The translations under genes and the position numbers were made by a program. The notes under the pieces are model-generated. The model searched no databases, had not been told where the DNA came from, and saw only the letters and a program-made list of their open reading frames with translations. A stretch of DNA of 64,000 nucleotides from Zeus faber (taxonomy: Eukaryota; Chordata; Actinopteri; Zeiformes; Zeidae), in NCBI GenBank assembly GCA_960531495.1, contig OY482864.1, positions 2,673,773 through 2,737,772 of the forward strand. Direction: 5' to 3'. This document shows, piece by piece, positions 45,990 to 57,104 of the stretch (the stretch's first letter is position 1; every line of letters begins with the position of its first letter).

Positions 45990-46200
45990 ATTTATGGGTT
46001 CGCCATTTCAGGGCTCATTAGTTCCCATAAATTCCAACTGTTAATTGCACAACATCGCTGAAAGCTTTACTATTGAGAAACTTACCGTTCTGTTGTACCT
46101 TCTCACTGCACTTAAATCTAGTCCAATGGGGAAAACGTTCAAGGCTTAAAAAACATGTAAAATCTCCTTTTTGAAAATCCGAAACTCACATTATAGTCAG
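45990..46200 (+). repeat. Unnamed dispersed repeat, copy D
   Basis: CTTTACTATTGAGAAACTTA, CTTCTCACTGCACTTAAATC, AGTCCAATGGGGAAAACGTT and CTTAAAAAACATGTAAAATC follow in family order. GTTCGCCATTTCAGGGCTCA upstream is the diverged start. Confidence 0.8.
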
Positions 46201-46918
46201 ACCTGTCTTCGTGTGTTTTCAACTTGTTCTTAGTAACAGCAATATCAACTTTTTATTAAAACAACTTTTTTCATTTGCCACTGTACAAATTGTCATGTTG
46301 GCTGCAGTAGGTTGCCTCTTGGGGGGGAGAAAAGTGGTTCAACTTCAAGTTTCTAGTCTATCACGTGAGAACGAAAAGAGAAGATTTATAGAAGTGCAAA
46401 AAAGTTGATTAACCTTGTCTTGCGACCATTTTTTCGGTATAACATAAAAAATCTTTCCCAAAACTGTTTTCAAAAAGAAGATTTAACATGTTTTTCTCAG
46501 GGTTAAACACAGGGCTGCGCTGGACTGCATATAAGTACTGGGGCGTTGCTGTCGAGGTACCCTGTGCCGAGTGTAATCAGATGCGTGTGTACGTGCTCGG
46601 TGCTTGGCTGGGCGGAGCATCTTGCCGGTTGCAGTAAGGCAGACACATGGGGAGTGGGTGCCCCAGGCCTTGTACCTTTGGGGACAGGTTTGGAACATGC
46701 GTGGGTGTTCCTCTGTGGGTTCTCGGCTTCCCTGTTGGTACGGGGTTCTTCCATGACTCTGGTGCCCTGGGCTCGGAATGTTCCTGCAGCCAACGCAACA
46801 GGGCCTTTCAGCATATCGCAACATATCATAGTGCCTGCTTGGAGGCATTAGTATTTGTTACACTCACGGCTGGACATATCACACACACACAGTTGGACAC
46901 ATGCATGAGGTGTCTTGG
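46201..46918. other. Non-coding DNA with a GC-rich patch at 46545-46860
   Basis: The patch has overlapping open frames on both strands (101-122 codons), typical of GC-rich DNA, with no domain. It may be a repeat, but I could not classify it. Confidence 0.4.
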
Positions 46919-47245
46919 AATGTGTGGCGTCCCAAGACAGCCCCCGTTGTATAAGATAATTACTAACAGACCAGGGGTCCTGAGAGAGAGAGCACATCAC
47001 CAGGGGTCCCGGTGATAAGGGAGGTGGAATGTGACCTGTGACCTATGTAGGGGAACCAAATGGTCAGCGTTGTCTTTGGACAAGCTTAAAAGCACCTGCC
47101 CGAGTTTCATTCGACAGAGAATACATCCGGCTCGGTTCTCTCCTGGACGTCCATGGCAAGTCTGGTCTGATTCTGTTCTTTTGTAATAAATCTATTATTT
47201 TACTCAAGTCAGCGTCAGCGGTCACTCCTTCTTCATCAACACATC
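46919..47245 (+). repeat. Candidate solo LTR
   Basis: Begins TGTGTGGCGTCCCAAGACAG. It has two ACCAGGGGTCC direct repeats (about 46971 and 47000), a CTTAAAAGCACC TATA-like box, then CGGCTCGGTTCTCTCCTGG, AATAAATCTATT and GCGGTCACTCC. This U3-R-U5 order is that of a retroviral LTR, but there are no internal genes nearby, and the ends are estimates. Confidence 0.5.
47032..47044 (-). promoter_or_regulatory. Perfect DR1 nuclear-receptor half-site repeat
   Basis: TGACCTGTGACCT on the plus strand equals AGGTCACAGGTCA on the minus strand: two AGGTCA half-sites separated by one base, the DR1 arrangement bound by HNF4, RXR/PPAR and similar receptors. It lies upstream of the TATA-like box in the candidate LTR. 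Confidence 0.6.
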
Positions 47246-50200
47246 AAATTCATCAAGAAACTACATGCATACCCACACTGCCAGCATCTGCCTCACACAC
47301 ACCTGAACACCCTCTTGATCACATCTTCCTCTTCTCTTCTCCTTTATTTCTATGATTGTAACAGGAAGAGGCCACGTGCCGTAATTGCTGTTCCATTCGA
47401 TATTCTATTTAATTATCTTTTGTCAAATACATGTTGTCATCTGTCTCTGTTTCCACATTTCTATTTTGTCAAGTACATGCTGTTTATTTCTATGCTTATT
47501 TGTTTCGCTTGTGGTAATTATCCTCCTCTTGGAAAACCAATGATGATTAGTTGTGTAGCATATCAAAACAGCATAAAATACCCTATGTTTTATGCCCAGC
47601 CTGCTGACTGCACAGGTTAAAAAAAAATGTTCATGAGTCGACCTTAAATAAAAAAGTTTGACTACCCTTTATCTCTTCGGAGTTAAGGTTAAATTAGGGT
47701 TCAGATGCAAATGTGTGGTAGTATGTCATGCAGACATTCCCCCATATTTTACCCTACTCCATCTCCCGTTAATCTCAGTCTCTGTGTTGCGGAGTTTGCA
47801 AGGGACGTTTCCAAGGTACGTTTTCATTGAAAGTGGAGGGTTGTGCACCCCTCTCTGTACTGCACCGCTGCACTCAATCTGATGCTCGATCAGTGTTTCA
47901 CTTTCTTGGGATTTTTGGTCGCGCTCGCAGATACAATTTATAAGAATACCCTCCCCCCCAACCCAGAATTACCCCAATATCTGCCGAGGGCCCTGTAAAA
48001 ACACGGTTCGAAAGGCATGTTGTGTTTCGTTTTGCCGTGTGCAGACAAGCGGTGTAACTGGAAGGATCAGTGGAAAATGAACTTGAGACAAACCAGATGC
48101 AAATGCAACGGTATGACAAGATATAGTGGGGGGGGATATGATGTCTGTGAGCTCACTGGTGAGTTCCTCGTTCGCTCTTTCCAGCACATTTAGACTTGAT
48201 GTCGTTGATGAGAACGACCCATTTCTGCACAGGCTTTCACATGTGAACGCACACACACAAACTCTAACCGTCACCCACTAAAGAGGGAAGGTGGGCGAGA
48301 GAGGTGCGCTGTAACAGGTGACGCTACATCTTTCTGGCTCCAGCCTCCCAGCAATCATGCAATCACATTTGGCAGATGATTGAATGATTTTTCTTTATTT
48401 CTGATTACCTCAGTCCTCGAGCAGAATCCGTTGCATTGAAACTATGCCTTAAGAGCAGACAAAAGAAGCACTTTTCATGCAGAATGTCGCAGCTATTTTG
48501 TTCTCTTTCAGTTGTATTATTTCTTAATTTCCGTTATATTTTCTTCAGTTTAGCCCCCCTAAAGGCGAGTTCTTACATTTTCTATTTGTGATTTACTTAA
48601 AGAGAGGAAGTAGTTTATAATAGCTCAAATTAATGGTGATGGCCACACACCTGTACAGTATGTTCTACTCTGCTTTGATCCTTATGTAGCCCTGTGGAAA
48701 ATTAGGCCTAGAATCTAAAAGTTTATTGATTCATAAATAGGAATTAATAAATAGTAGGAATAGAATAAGTTCATAAATAGGATTTAAAAGGTTAAAAACT
48801 ATGCAGAGGTTTGAAATTGTATATTGTGCAATAGCCATAGGACTTCATTATTAAGTTCAAGTGTTGAAATATTTACATGATAAAATGTATTTTGTTTTCC
48901 AAAATACTATTTTCATTATGCTGGAAATGTTTTAAAGATGTTTTATTTTGAATACTGTGAGAAAAGATTCAAATGTAAAGTTTTGCATTTTGTTTATTTT
49001 CTAAGCCAATGAGGTCAGAGTTGAAGGTCAGGTGTCAGCAGGAAGTGATTGGTAACGTGGATGAGACGTGAGACATGAGATAAGATGTGAGAGAAGAAGA
49101 ACTAATATGCAACGAAAGACAGAAGTCATCTGGAGCTGAGCTTCATGGCACAGCTATAGTTTACGTGGGTAAAACACTCCGTGAAGCATTACGACTGCAA
49201 ATGTTTATAGACGAACAACCAGTGACTCTTACGAAAGCATTGTACAGTTGTGTAGTCGTGTTATGTGAAGTTATGTCAGAGAACTCTGACTGAGACGCCG
49301 ACGTGCATCGGGAAGCTAACTCGGCCAGAGCTAGCTTATTAGTCGCGGACTTTGCTAAAGGGTATCCTGCTCGGAAGCCTTCGATACGGATCGCCGGATT
49401 GCCAAGTTAAACACACGGAGAACAAGGGACAGAGGAATCCAGTGGACAGCAGACAACTCCGATCACCAGACATCTCGTGTGAGCTGTTTTGAAGACGTCT
49501 CTCCTTTCCACCAACTCGGCGCGCTTGCAGCAGCGGCGGTGACAGCCATTGTCACTCATTGGGTACCCATAATATAATTCCAGTTAGCTGCCGGCTATAG
49601 GTATAAGTTTCAATTGTTTGAAATAGTGTTTCATTGGAACTGTGTACAATTTGGTTTGGTGGTCACATGACCAAAACTTTTGTGGTTTTGAACTGAAGTA
49701 CTATTCTTTGTTTATTCATATTCTTGTACAGATGTAAATATATTTTTCTAAGTAAATAGTTAAACTTATCTGTATTGCAGTTGAATGGGTTATTTGCATT
49801 TGATGTTTAATGCATTGCCATAGCCTTTACTTGAAGGTAAGCATTTAAATTGGTATATTTTATTATAATAATTTTATTATTTGGTGAGTTTATTTGTCGT
49901 AACGGAAAAATCCTTTGTATCCTACCTCCTATACTTAATTCATTATCTGGAGATTAAAGTACTCATCTTGAGATTAGAGTACTCCATTGTCATTTTTTTT
50001 CATGACATACATTTACATCAAAAACATAATGTATTAGTAACAAAAAACATTTTGAGTAACATTGCAGGCATCGATAATTGTGATGAAAAGTTTGTCTCTT
50101 ATTGGAGATTCAGTGCTTAACAAGTGACTCAGTAAAAATATTTGTTGATTCAGTTGGTATAACTCTGAGCTGTAAAGTGATTTCTCAAAGGAAGGATTTG

Positions 50201-50550
50201 ATACCTTCAAAATTAAGTATTTAGAAGAATGCAAAGTTTAAATCAGTCACATTCAATATAATGTCAAATGCCTTCACCCTTTTTTCACATTCATTTCATT
50301 GTCAGTAATTATTTTCTGTTTGTGAGCAGAAAATTCACTGCGGGGCTTGAGACACATATGACTCAAACGATCAAGCCAACAATCAAAAATATATATCAAG
50401 TTTGTCTATTATTCAGACTTATTCAAAAACTACACTTGTGTAGTGTGTATTTTGTACTGATGTGTGCATGTGCTTTTGAGGTGTTTATGTGTGTATTTGC
50501 GCTCAAATATATGTGTGTTCCACTATACTACTAATCTCCTGTTAGTCCTG
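47246..50550. other. Non-coding DNA with a GC-richer island at 49020-49560
   Basis: The island contains CAACTCGGCGCGCTTGCAGC and several CpG sites. It may be part of an LTR or leader, or an untranslated exon; no domain is encoded. The interval 48300-48440 looks like ordinary unique sequence. Otherwise AT-rich DNA. Confidence 0.4.
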
Positions 50551-50752
50551 TTTAGACTACACAATATTTTCCCAGATCTGGCTGTCCCAGACAGATTTTT
50601 GAGACAGGGACAACATTCTCCACATTGGCGCCTCTCGCAGTGCCCTTCCGTCACCGTTGCTCGTTAAGTTTGAACGGGTCTATGTCCCAAGGTTTTCAAG
50701 CATGCTTAAAAAGATTGGGAGGTCGGCAATAAATATTGTGTAGTTTGAAATA
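50550..50752. mobile_element. MITE-like element 1
   Basis: GTTTAGACTACACAATATTT at the left and AAATATTGTGTAGTTTGAAA at the right are inverted, giving an element of about 200 bp without a gene. The core 10-mer ACTACACAAT is at 50556-50565 and its complement at 50735-50744. Confidence 0.72.
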
Positions 50753-51236
50753 GCTTGGTGAGGAAAGCAGCAGCGAAAGAGCCAATGAGAGCAAGAGAGG
50801 ATACCAGGGGAGAATATAAAGTAATATAGGAGCTAATATGGAATGCATGGAATGTATATTAAAATAATGGAATATTGGTGTGGGAATCTCTGCCCACAGG
50901 TAAGGGTTTAGGGAGGTAGACCTTTATGCCACGGTGCACCAATATGATGAGAGTTAACCCAACGGCTCGCTGGCCAACGGATAAATAATTAATAATAATG
51001 ATGATGATGATGGTGATAATAATGCTGAGGATGGTTTCGGGCGCAGGAGGAATTGTGTTCCACTCCCTGGCTCCTGGTCAGCTGAAAAAGAAAGAAATGA
51101 GCGCACATGCTAAAGTTCCATTCTTTTTTTTATTGTGGGACAATACCCAAGCTTTGCCAGGTCTCGCGTGTGCTTGTGCAAGACAGCGGCTGTCTCCTGC
51201 GGCTCTGGTCACTCACCAACTGGAGGATCATGAAGT

Positions 51237-51330
51237 GTGAACTACACAATGTCTGGGACACATTGTGTAATTTGAGCACTGCTAGTCCGCAGACAAAAAC
51301 ATTTAAGAAAAGGTATTGTGTAGTGTGAAC
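51237..51330. mobile_element. MITE-like element 2, related ends
   Basis: GTGAACTACACAATGTCTGG and GGTATTGTGTAGTGTGAAC form inverted ends, and an extra inverted ATTGTGTAAT copy lies inside at 51262-51271. The core 10-mer is the same as in element 1 some 500 bp away. Confidence 0.7.
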
Positions 51331-53845
51331 ACCCCAGCAACATCAGGATGTTTAAAGTCATGTAGTCTGCGGGAATCGTAAGAGACTTTTCAGGGAAATG
51401 GCATGGCAGGTGGTATATGTGCGCGTGCATGTGTGTATGTGTGCACCTTTATACAGTAGAAACTGGACAAGTTGCCAGAAAGAATGCAACATAAATCTTT
51501 CAGTTTGTCGTTTCTTAATTATTTGATTTGCCTTCTCTTTGGCCCAATTTTTTTTAAATTGGGCCAAGGAAAACTCTAAAATAAATAATAACAAAGTCAA
51601 TTGATTTCATGATAGTAAGCAATCGCTTAATCCTTCCATCTCCATTTTGCCATTTCGCTGACTCGTTTACCCAATGGGACTTGGGCTAAATACATTTGTC
51701 ACTCACACACAAGAGTAGAGAATGACTGTATAGAAAAGCTTCAAATAAGATCAGTTGACATTGTTAAGTTACATTGAGTCACAGAGTAAGATATTGTTTT
51801 TTTAATTATAATTAAGAATTGCTTAATTCTTAATTGCTGACATCACTGGCGTCAGCAATTCTTACAAGACGAGGATCCAGTTTCACTTGTCTTTGAAAAC
51901 TTTAATTTCCCTGTGTTGTTATGGATGAGGTAAAGCAGGTGGAGGAAGATCTAAATCATATCGCGGACCTTAATCTGACCAGTGCGATTACATCCAAGTT
52001 AGTTTAAGCAGCGTGTACTGGACTTCATTTTCCGCGATGATCAGCTCTCCAACAGCGCTGCTGAATCTGATATTACTCCGAACTTGGAGAACATTTCAAA
52101 CGGATTTCAACCTGAATGTGACGATGAAACAGAATATTTTCAAGAACCACCGGAGGAGACCAGTAATACGGCTGTTGTTGTTACAACGGAAGAAGTTGAT
52201 GACGTGATAAAGTCTGATGGTGACAGATTTTCAGATTTCAGATTTTCCGAGACTCATAATATTGATAGACTGAAAATTTTGTTGTGTTGTCCGTACTTTT
52301 AAACTCCAAAATATTTCCACTTTTATAAAACATGTTTATTCTATTTAAAAACAAAAATAGTTTTGTATTGTTGACGCTGTTCAACGCTGTTCATGATTGG
52401 CCCATTCAGCATTATGTTAAGTAGCCATGAGGCTTTGTTTGTCCAGCAACCACATTTGCATTCTGGGAGCTGGCTGAATGAACCTGGCGTGGGTAAAACT
52501 TTGGAGGTGATTATCGCAGAAACACAGTTTGCCAAACCCTTGTCATTAACAAGTCATAGCTTAAAAATATTTGCTTGATTTGCACAAGTGACACCTTGTT
52601 TGGAAGCTCTGATTCTCCACTTTCAAATGATGCAAAAAAGTCAAAAGCTGCCAAATTACCCTAAAGTATGTGGTGGGTCACATTTTGGATGAGTAACCTC
52701 GGAGGGATAAAACTTGGGTTGGGTTGTGGGCGGTTGTCCGAAGGGCACACGCCGATGATCTGGTGTTGATTTGATCATCCCCTTGTCTCCCTGTACCATG
52801 GAAAAACGCATGGCACGTGACAGAAATTTCTAAGGGAGCCAATGAACTTGTGAACTGAGGGCCCTTGGGTACTCCCAAAGCAGGGGCTTGTGTTTGAGCG
52901 GAACTGCCAGCGACATGTTTCACTTTCACTTAGCCTAAACGGACACTTGACTGAGTCCCTGGAGGCACTTCTGAGGAAAGGGGGTCAGTGTTTACCCGTA
53001 TTTGCCTGTCACTCTGAAAAAACCCCACCAAGACCCCCAATTTACCCCCACCCCATGCCCAAACAGCCGTGCCTATATCACTGGATGTTGATGTTTACTC
53101 TTCAAGGGCAAAGGCAATGCTGATACCATTTTAGAGATGAAGCAAAGGGGGCAAAATATTTTCCCAAGCGGGAAAATGCAGGGCAAGACAAACACTCTGG
53201 CTTGGGGTACACATGGCAAGGAAAAGAATCCAACCTCAGTCTTGAGGAAAGTTCAGAAGGGGGGTGTTCATAGATTTTGGTACCGTGATTTGACATCAAA
53301 ACGGAAACAAAGTAAGGAAAAACAGTAGTTCATAGATTGTAATAAATATGTAGCAAAGAATACCACTGACGTCATACAGGTGATATTAGTTAGGTTGTGA
53401 AAGGGAAAACACATAAAGGAAAAGGACATTTTTGACTGATTTTTGATGCGTGTAAAATGTTTTGTGTAGTAATTGGAACAGAGAATAATTTCCAGCACAA
53501 TTGTTTTTAGAAATTTTATCTCTAAAATATTCTTACCCCAATTCAATATTTTTTTAACTCGTTTTGGACATTGATAGGTTTTTTTTATGCAGTGCACTTT
53601 TTTTTCAATTTCATGATAACAAACTAGACTTTCAGAAGCAGGAACGGACCTTCGATTGATCACCAGGATCCATGCTGAAGTGGTCTACTAGGAGAAGGGG
53701 CAAAACCTACAGTAGAAGCATACAACATCTGGCTTTTTTGGATTTGAGTGCCAGAAACATAACTTCATTATTTTTTCTTTTCCAATTTATTTTCTTTTGG
53801 ATAAGGTTAAAACTGTATGGGGCAACAAAGAATCTTACACAAAGG
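51331..53845. other. Non-coding DNA with inverted repeats and possible coding relics near 51920-52300
   Basis: Overlapping foldbacks lie at 51811-51860. Plus-strand frames at 51920-52290 give MDEVKQVEEDLNHIADLNLT, then acidic DDETEYFQEPPEETS, with stops between them; the protein is not recognised. No other feature is seen. Confidence 0.4.
51811..51860. repeat. Two overlapping short foldbacks
   Basis: ATTAAGAATT and AATTCTTAAT form one 10-bp stem. AATTGCTGAC (51832-51841) and GTCAGCAATT (51851-51860) form another. Confidence 0.85.
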
Positions 53846-54060
53846 ATGAGCGAGTGAGAAAGGCTGGGAACTTGCAGGTACTGAGTGCCTGGAGGTCGCA
53901 AAGCAAACACCGCCGGGGTCGGGGGTCCCGGGTTCGTGGGCATTAATCACGTCTGTCCGGCTAATGGTGACAGCGGCACTCTGGGGGAAGGTTTGATCAG
54001 TGCAATCGCATCTGTCTGTTGTCCCGGGGAAGTTGTCTCCCTTAATAAGCAGCCATGACA
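53846..54060. other. Possible conserved non-coding element
   Basis: A repeat-free island with higher GC and homeodomain-type cores (CATTAATCACG, GGCTAATGG) and no coding frame, set in AT-rich DNA. The call rests on composition and motif content only. Confidence 0.3.
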
Positions 54061-54232
54061 CTCACACACACATAATAATGCAAACACTCACAGATTTACA
54101 CACACTGCACTAATTCTACTCATGTTTGTACAGTGTAAGAAACAGTGTAACGCAGTTGCAAGTTGAATTAAAATCCTAATTGACGTACGTACTCTAGTTA
54201 CTACGGCTTGTTGACTTGTGAAGTGAACACAA

Positions 54233-54453
54233 TTTAAAGAATATATTTGCTATTTTTCAACCCAGTTCTTATTGAAATGTTGGTTTATAACTGTTTATAG
54301 CACAACCTTGCTTGAATGCGTTACAATAAAACGTACCACTCTCTTGCAACATCTTACTGTGCTTAAATGTAGTCCAACTCAGCTCAACGAATAAAGCCTT
54401 AGAAAACATGTTAAATATACTGTTTGAGATCGGGAAGCTCACAATGTTGTCAG
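54233..54453 (+). repeat. Unnamed dispersed repeat, copy E
   Basis: TTTGCTATTTTTCAACCCAG, TTATTGAAATGTTGG, ACCACTCTCTTGCAACATCT, CTTAAATGTAGTCCAA and AAAACATGTTAAATATACTG follow in family order and reach GGGAAGCTCACAATG at the end, matching copy D there. Confidence 0.8.
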
Positions 54454-56555
54454 TCTTTACAATGTACAGATTTTTCAAGATGTTATCAACTCTGTTGCTC
54501 TTCTGCAAATCAGCCCCTTTGGCCTCATCCACGCTAACTTAAGAGACTTGAAACAGGAGGTTACACCGCTTCACTTTTTCTTCACTAAGAGTGATGGTGC
54601 CTAAAATGAACAAACAAATGTGGTAGGATTAATAATTTTTCTTTTCTTACGTGAGTTTGTTTTTTTGTACGATCTGAATATGCATGTATTTGTAAACATG
54701 ACAGAAGCCGTTCTGTTGAATGCCTTCATTTATGGAAATGTTTCCATTTACATTAGTGCCAAAAGTCATATTGGCAAGAAAATCCTTTAGTGGGCTCCAT
54801 TTGTAGACTTAATGAACTATTGATTATATATTAACAACCATATTAAGAAAAGGCTGTTCAAATTAATAAATGAATGGAAATGTGTTCAGCCCTTATTTAT
54901 CTCTGTGTCGCATTAAAGGCGTAATCTGTAACATTGACATAATTAGCGACAGATAGCGTCCGCTAAAGGAAGCCAGAGAAAATACACCAACTTTGCCAAA
55001 CATGACTGCTCCTCCTCCATTAGACATTTTATCCTTTGTAGAAGAGGGGTTTTGCAATGCCAGTTGTTTGATAGCCTAATGTTCATCCATACTTGTGCAA
55101 ATTAAAATCAAACCAGTTCGGTGGTATAGTTCAGCTGGAGTGGATCGAGTGGAGATTGACAGGTCTGATGCAGACTGTCTGTTTTGAAAGCTTGAAATCT
55201 CAGTGGGGCTGACTGGCATTGATCCATACTATTCCAAACCCCTGTCGCCTTATCGTGGTCTATTTGCGCAATAAGCATGAATGCTTAAACCCAAGAAAGT
55301 TTGTGCCCTTGATGAAAAACACGATGGCGGAACTAACATTGCGGAAAGATAACAGGCTTTGCATGCATGGAGGTTCGGGAGAAGATCGGCAAAATGGTTT
55401 ATAATGGCAGAAATAAATCATTCTGTTCATGCTTATGTCAGCGGGCTGTTTGAAGACTAGTCTACTCGTATAAAGCCTGAGGAATGTCCACATTCATCTC
55501 ATTCTGTCTCTGATTGAGGGATAATTGAGAGGGAATGAGACGGTGTTTGGTTACAAGTGCAGTGTTGGGGCTGGTTAAAATGAAGAAATATTTTGAAAAT
55601 GCAGACTTTGTTAATGTTTCCAGTCAGAACTGACTCATGATTCAGGGATTCAGTTTTTCTCTTTCTTTTTAAGCTGCAATATTTCTGCTAATGAAATTAA
55701 TCATAAGACTCCCTTTAAAGTGAGGGCTTGCTAAATACTTCCAACCCAATCATTTCCTGGAATTTAGCTTAATGCAGCTTTAAAATTCACGTGATATCCA
55801 ATGATATCTGATAAATGTACGTGGAAGCATTTCTATGTGTATTCCTCAATGTTGAAGTTATATTTGTGGTAAAATGTGTCACATTCTTTGCATTTATTTT
55901 CCAAATTATCAACGTGGAAAAGGGGCCACTGTAACATTTCTTGCGAGTTACAGTACAGTTCAAGGGTTCTCAACTTTTTTGACCCGATGACCCCTTTTTC
56001 AGGTTCCAAAATTCTCACAACAGTAGGAATTAGAGTGACACGTTTTCTTTTTTTCCCCCTTCATTCTAAATTTGTGGCCAGCACCATTCATTTTATGCAT
56101 TTCAATTCACTTATCCTGAATAACTTTCTAACTTTACCCTCAAAACTCTTAGATAATTGTTTTGTGTGAATTGAAGTATAGTGTATACGCTTCTATTATA
56201 TGCAAGAGCATGGAGGAAGCTTCAAATGTATTATATAGAAACATTTAAAAACAAATTTAACAGTTGACCAATATATTTTTATTACCACCAAGTGTGCAAA
56301 CCTCTGTGGCGTTGTGGCCCTTAGGTTGAGAATGTTCGGATTATGTCACACGACGCAATATTTCCCATATTTTTTTTTATAAATATTTATAAAATGAATA
56401 ATAAATATTTTTTAAATGTGGTTTATTTTTTTTTTACTTAATTTTCTAAATGTTCTCTATGTCATCCGCTCCATTGCAGACTTTGCAGACTGTTACAAAA
56501 TAAAATAAAATATTTATCTTTATTACCAACCCCCTAATGAGCTGTGCTCCTGAGG
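54454..56555. other. Non-coding DNA, nothing recognised
   Basis: AT-rich DNA with short open frames on both strands. No domain and no named repeat. Confidence 0.45.
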
Positions 56556-56560
56556 GGGGG

Positions 56561-56598
<38 letters not shown>
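56556..56598. repeat. (GT)n microsatellite after a G-run
   Basis: Ten G followed by about 17 GT units. Confidence 0.95.
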
Positions 56599-56599
<1 letters not shown>

Positions 56600-56639
56600 G
56601 AGGGGGAGGGGCTCCGCAAGTGTTTCTGGAAGTTAAAAA

Positions 56640-56920
56640 ACAGCCTGTGATTAATGGACGCCGTGACATGTCTGAGTGCACTAAATGGAGTGTGTACCTA
56701 AACGCCGCCCTGCCAAAGGCTTCACCCTCACACTTATTGTAATCATTACAGGAAGAAAAAAAATTGTGGTGTGGTAGCTGGGGTGAGGGGGTTGGGGTTG
56801 GTGGGTGTGCTGTAATAGGTTAATTATGCCACAATCGGCGGGTGTAGAAATCCAGGCCTTTTTAATTAGCCTGCTCCATCATTCAACACATCTCTATTAT
56901 TCCCCCCCACCCTCTATTTT
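56640..56920. other. Possible conserved non-coding elements
   Basis: Contains CTGTGATTAATGGACG, GTAATAGGTTAATTATGCC and CTTTTTAATTAGCCTGC, homeodomain-type TAAT cores in repeat-free context. No coding frame. Confidence 0.3.
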
Positions 56921-56984
56921 TCTATGCTCTGCTCTGACGGAGGGTCAGCGCTGCAGAGGAAAATAGGGGGATAATTGGGTTCAT

Positions 56985-56987
56985 CCA

Positions 56988-57023
<36 letters not shown>

Positions 57024-57059
57024 ACTTGCACCATACCTCTCACACTATTGCCCTTGCAT

Positions 57060-57100
<41 letters not shown>
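56985..57100. repeat. Two (CT)n tracts
   Basis: CT repeats at about 56988-57022 and 57064-57100, separated by unique sequence. A third, shorter tract is at 57436-57455. Confidence 0.93.

Positions 57101-57104
<4 letters not shown>

Noticed and set aside
46483..47015. Open frames of 101-122 codons on both strands
   Set aside because: GC-rich patch with mutually overlapping frames; no motif recognised.
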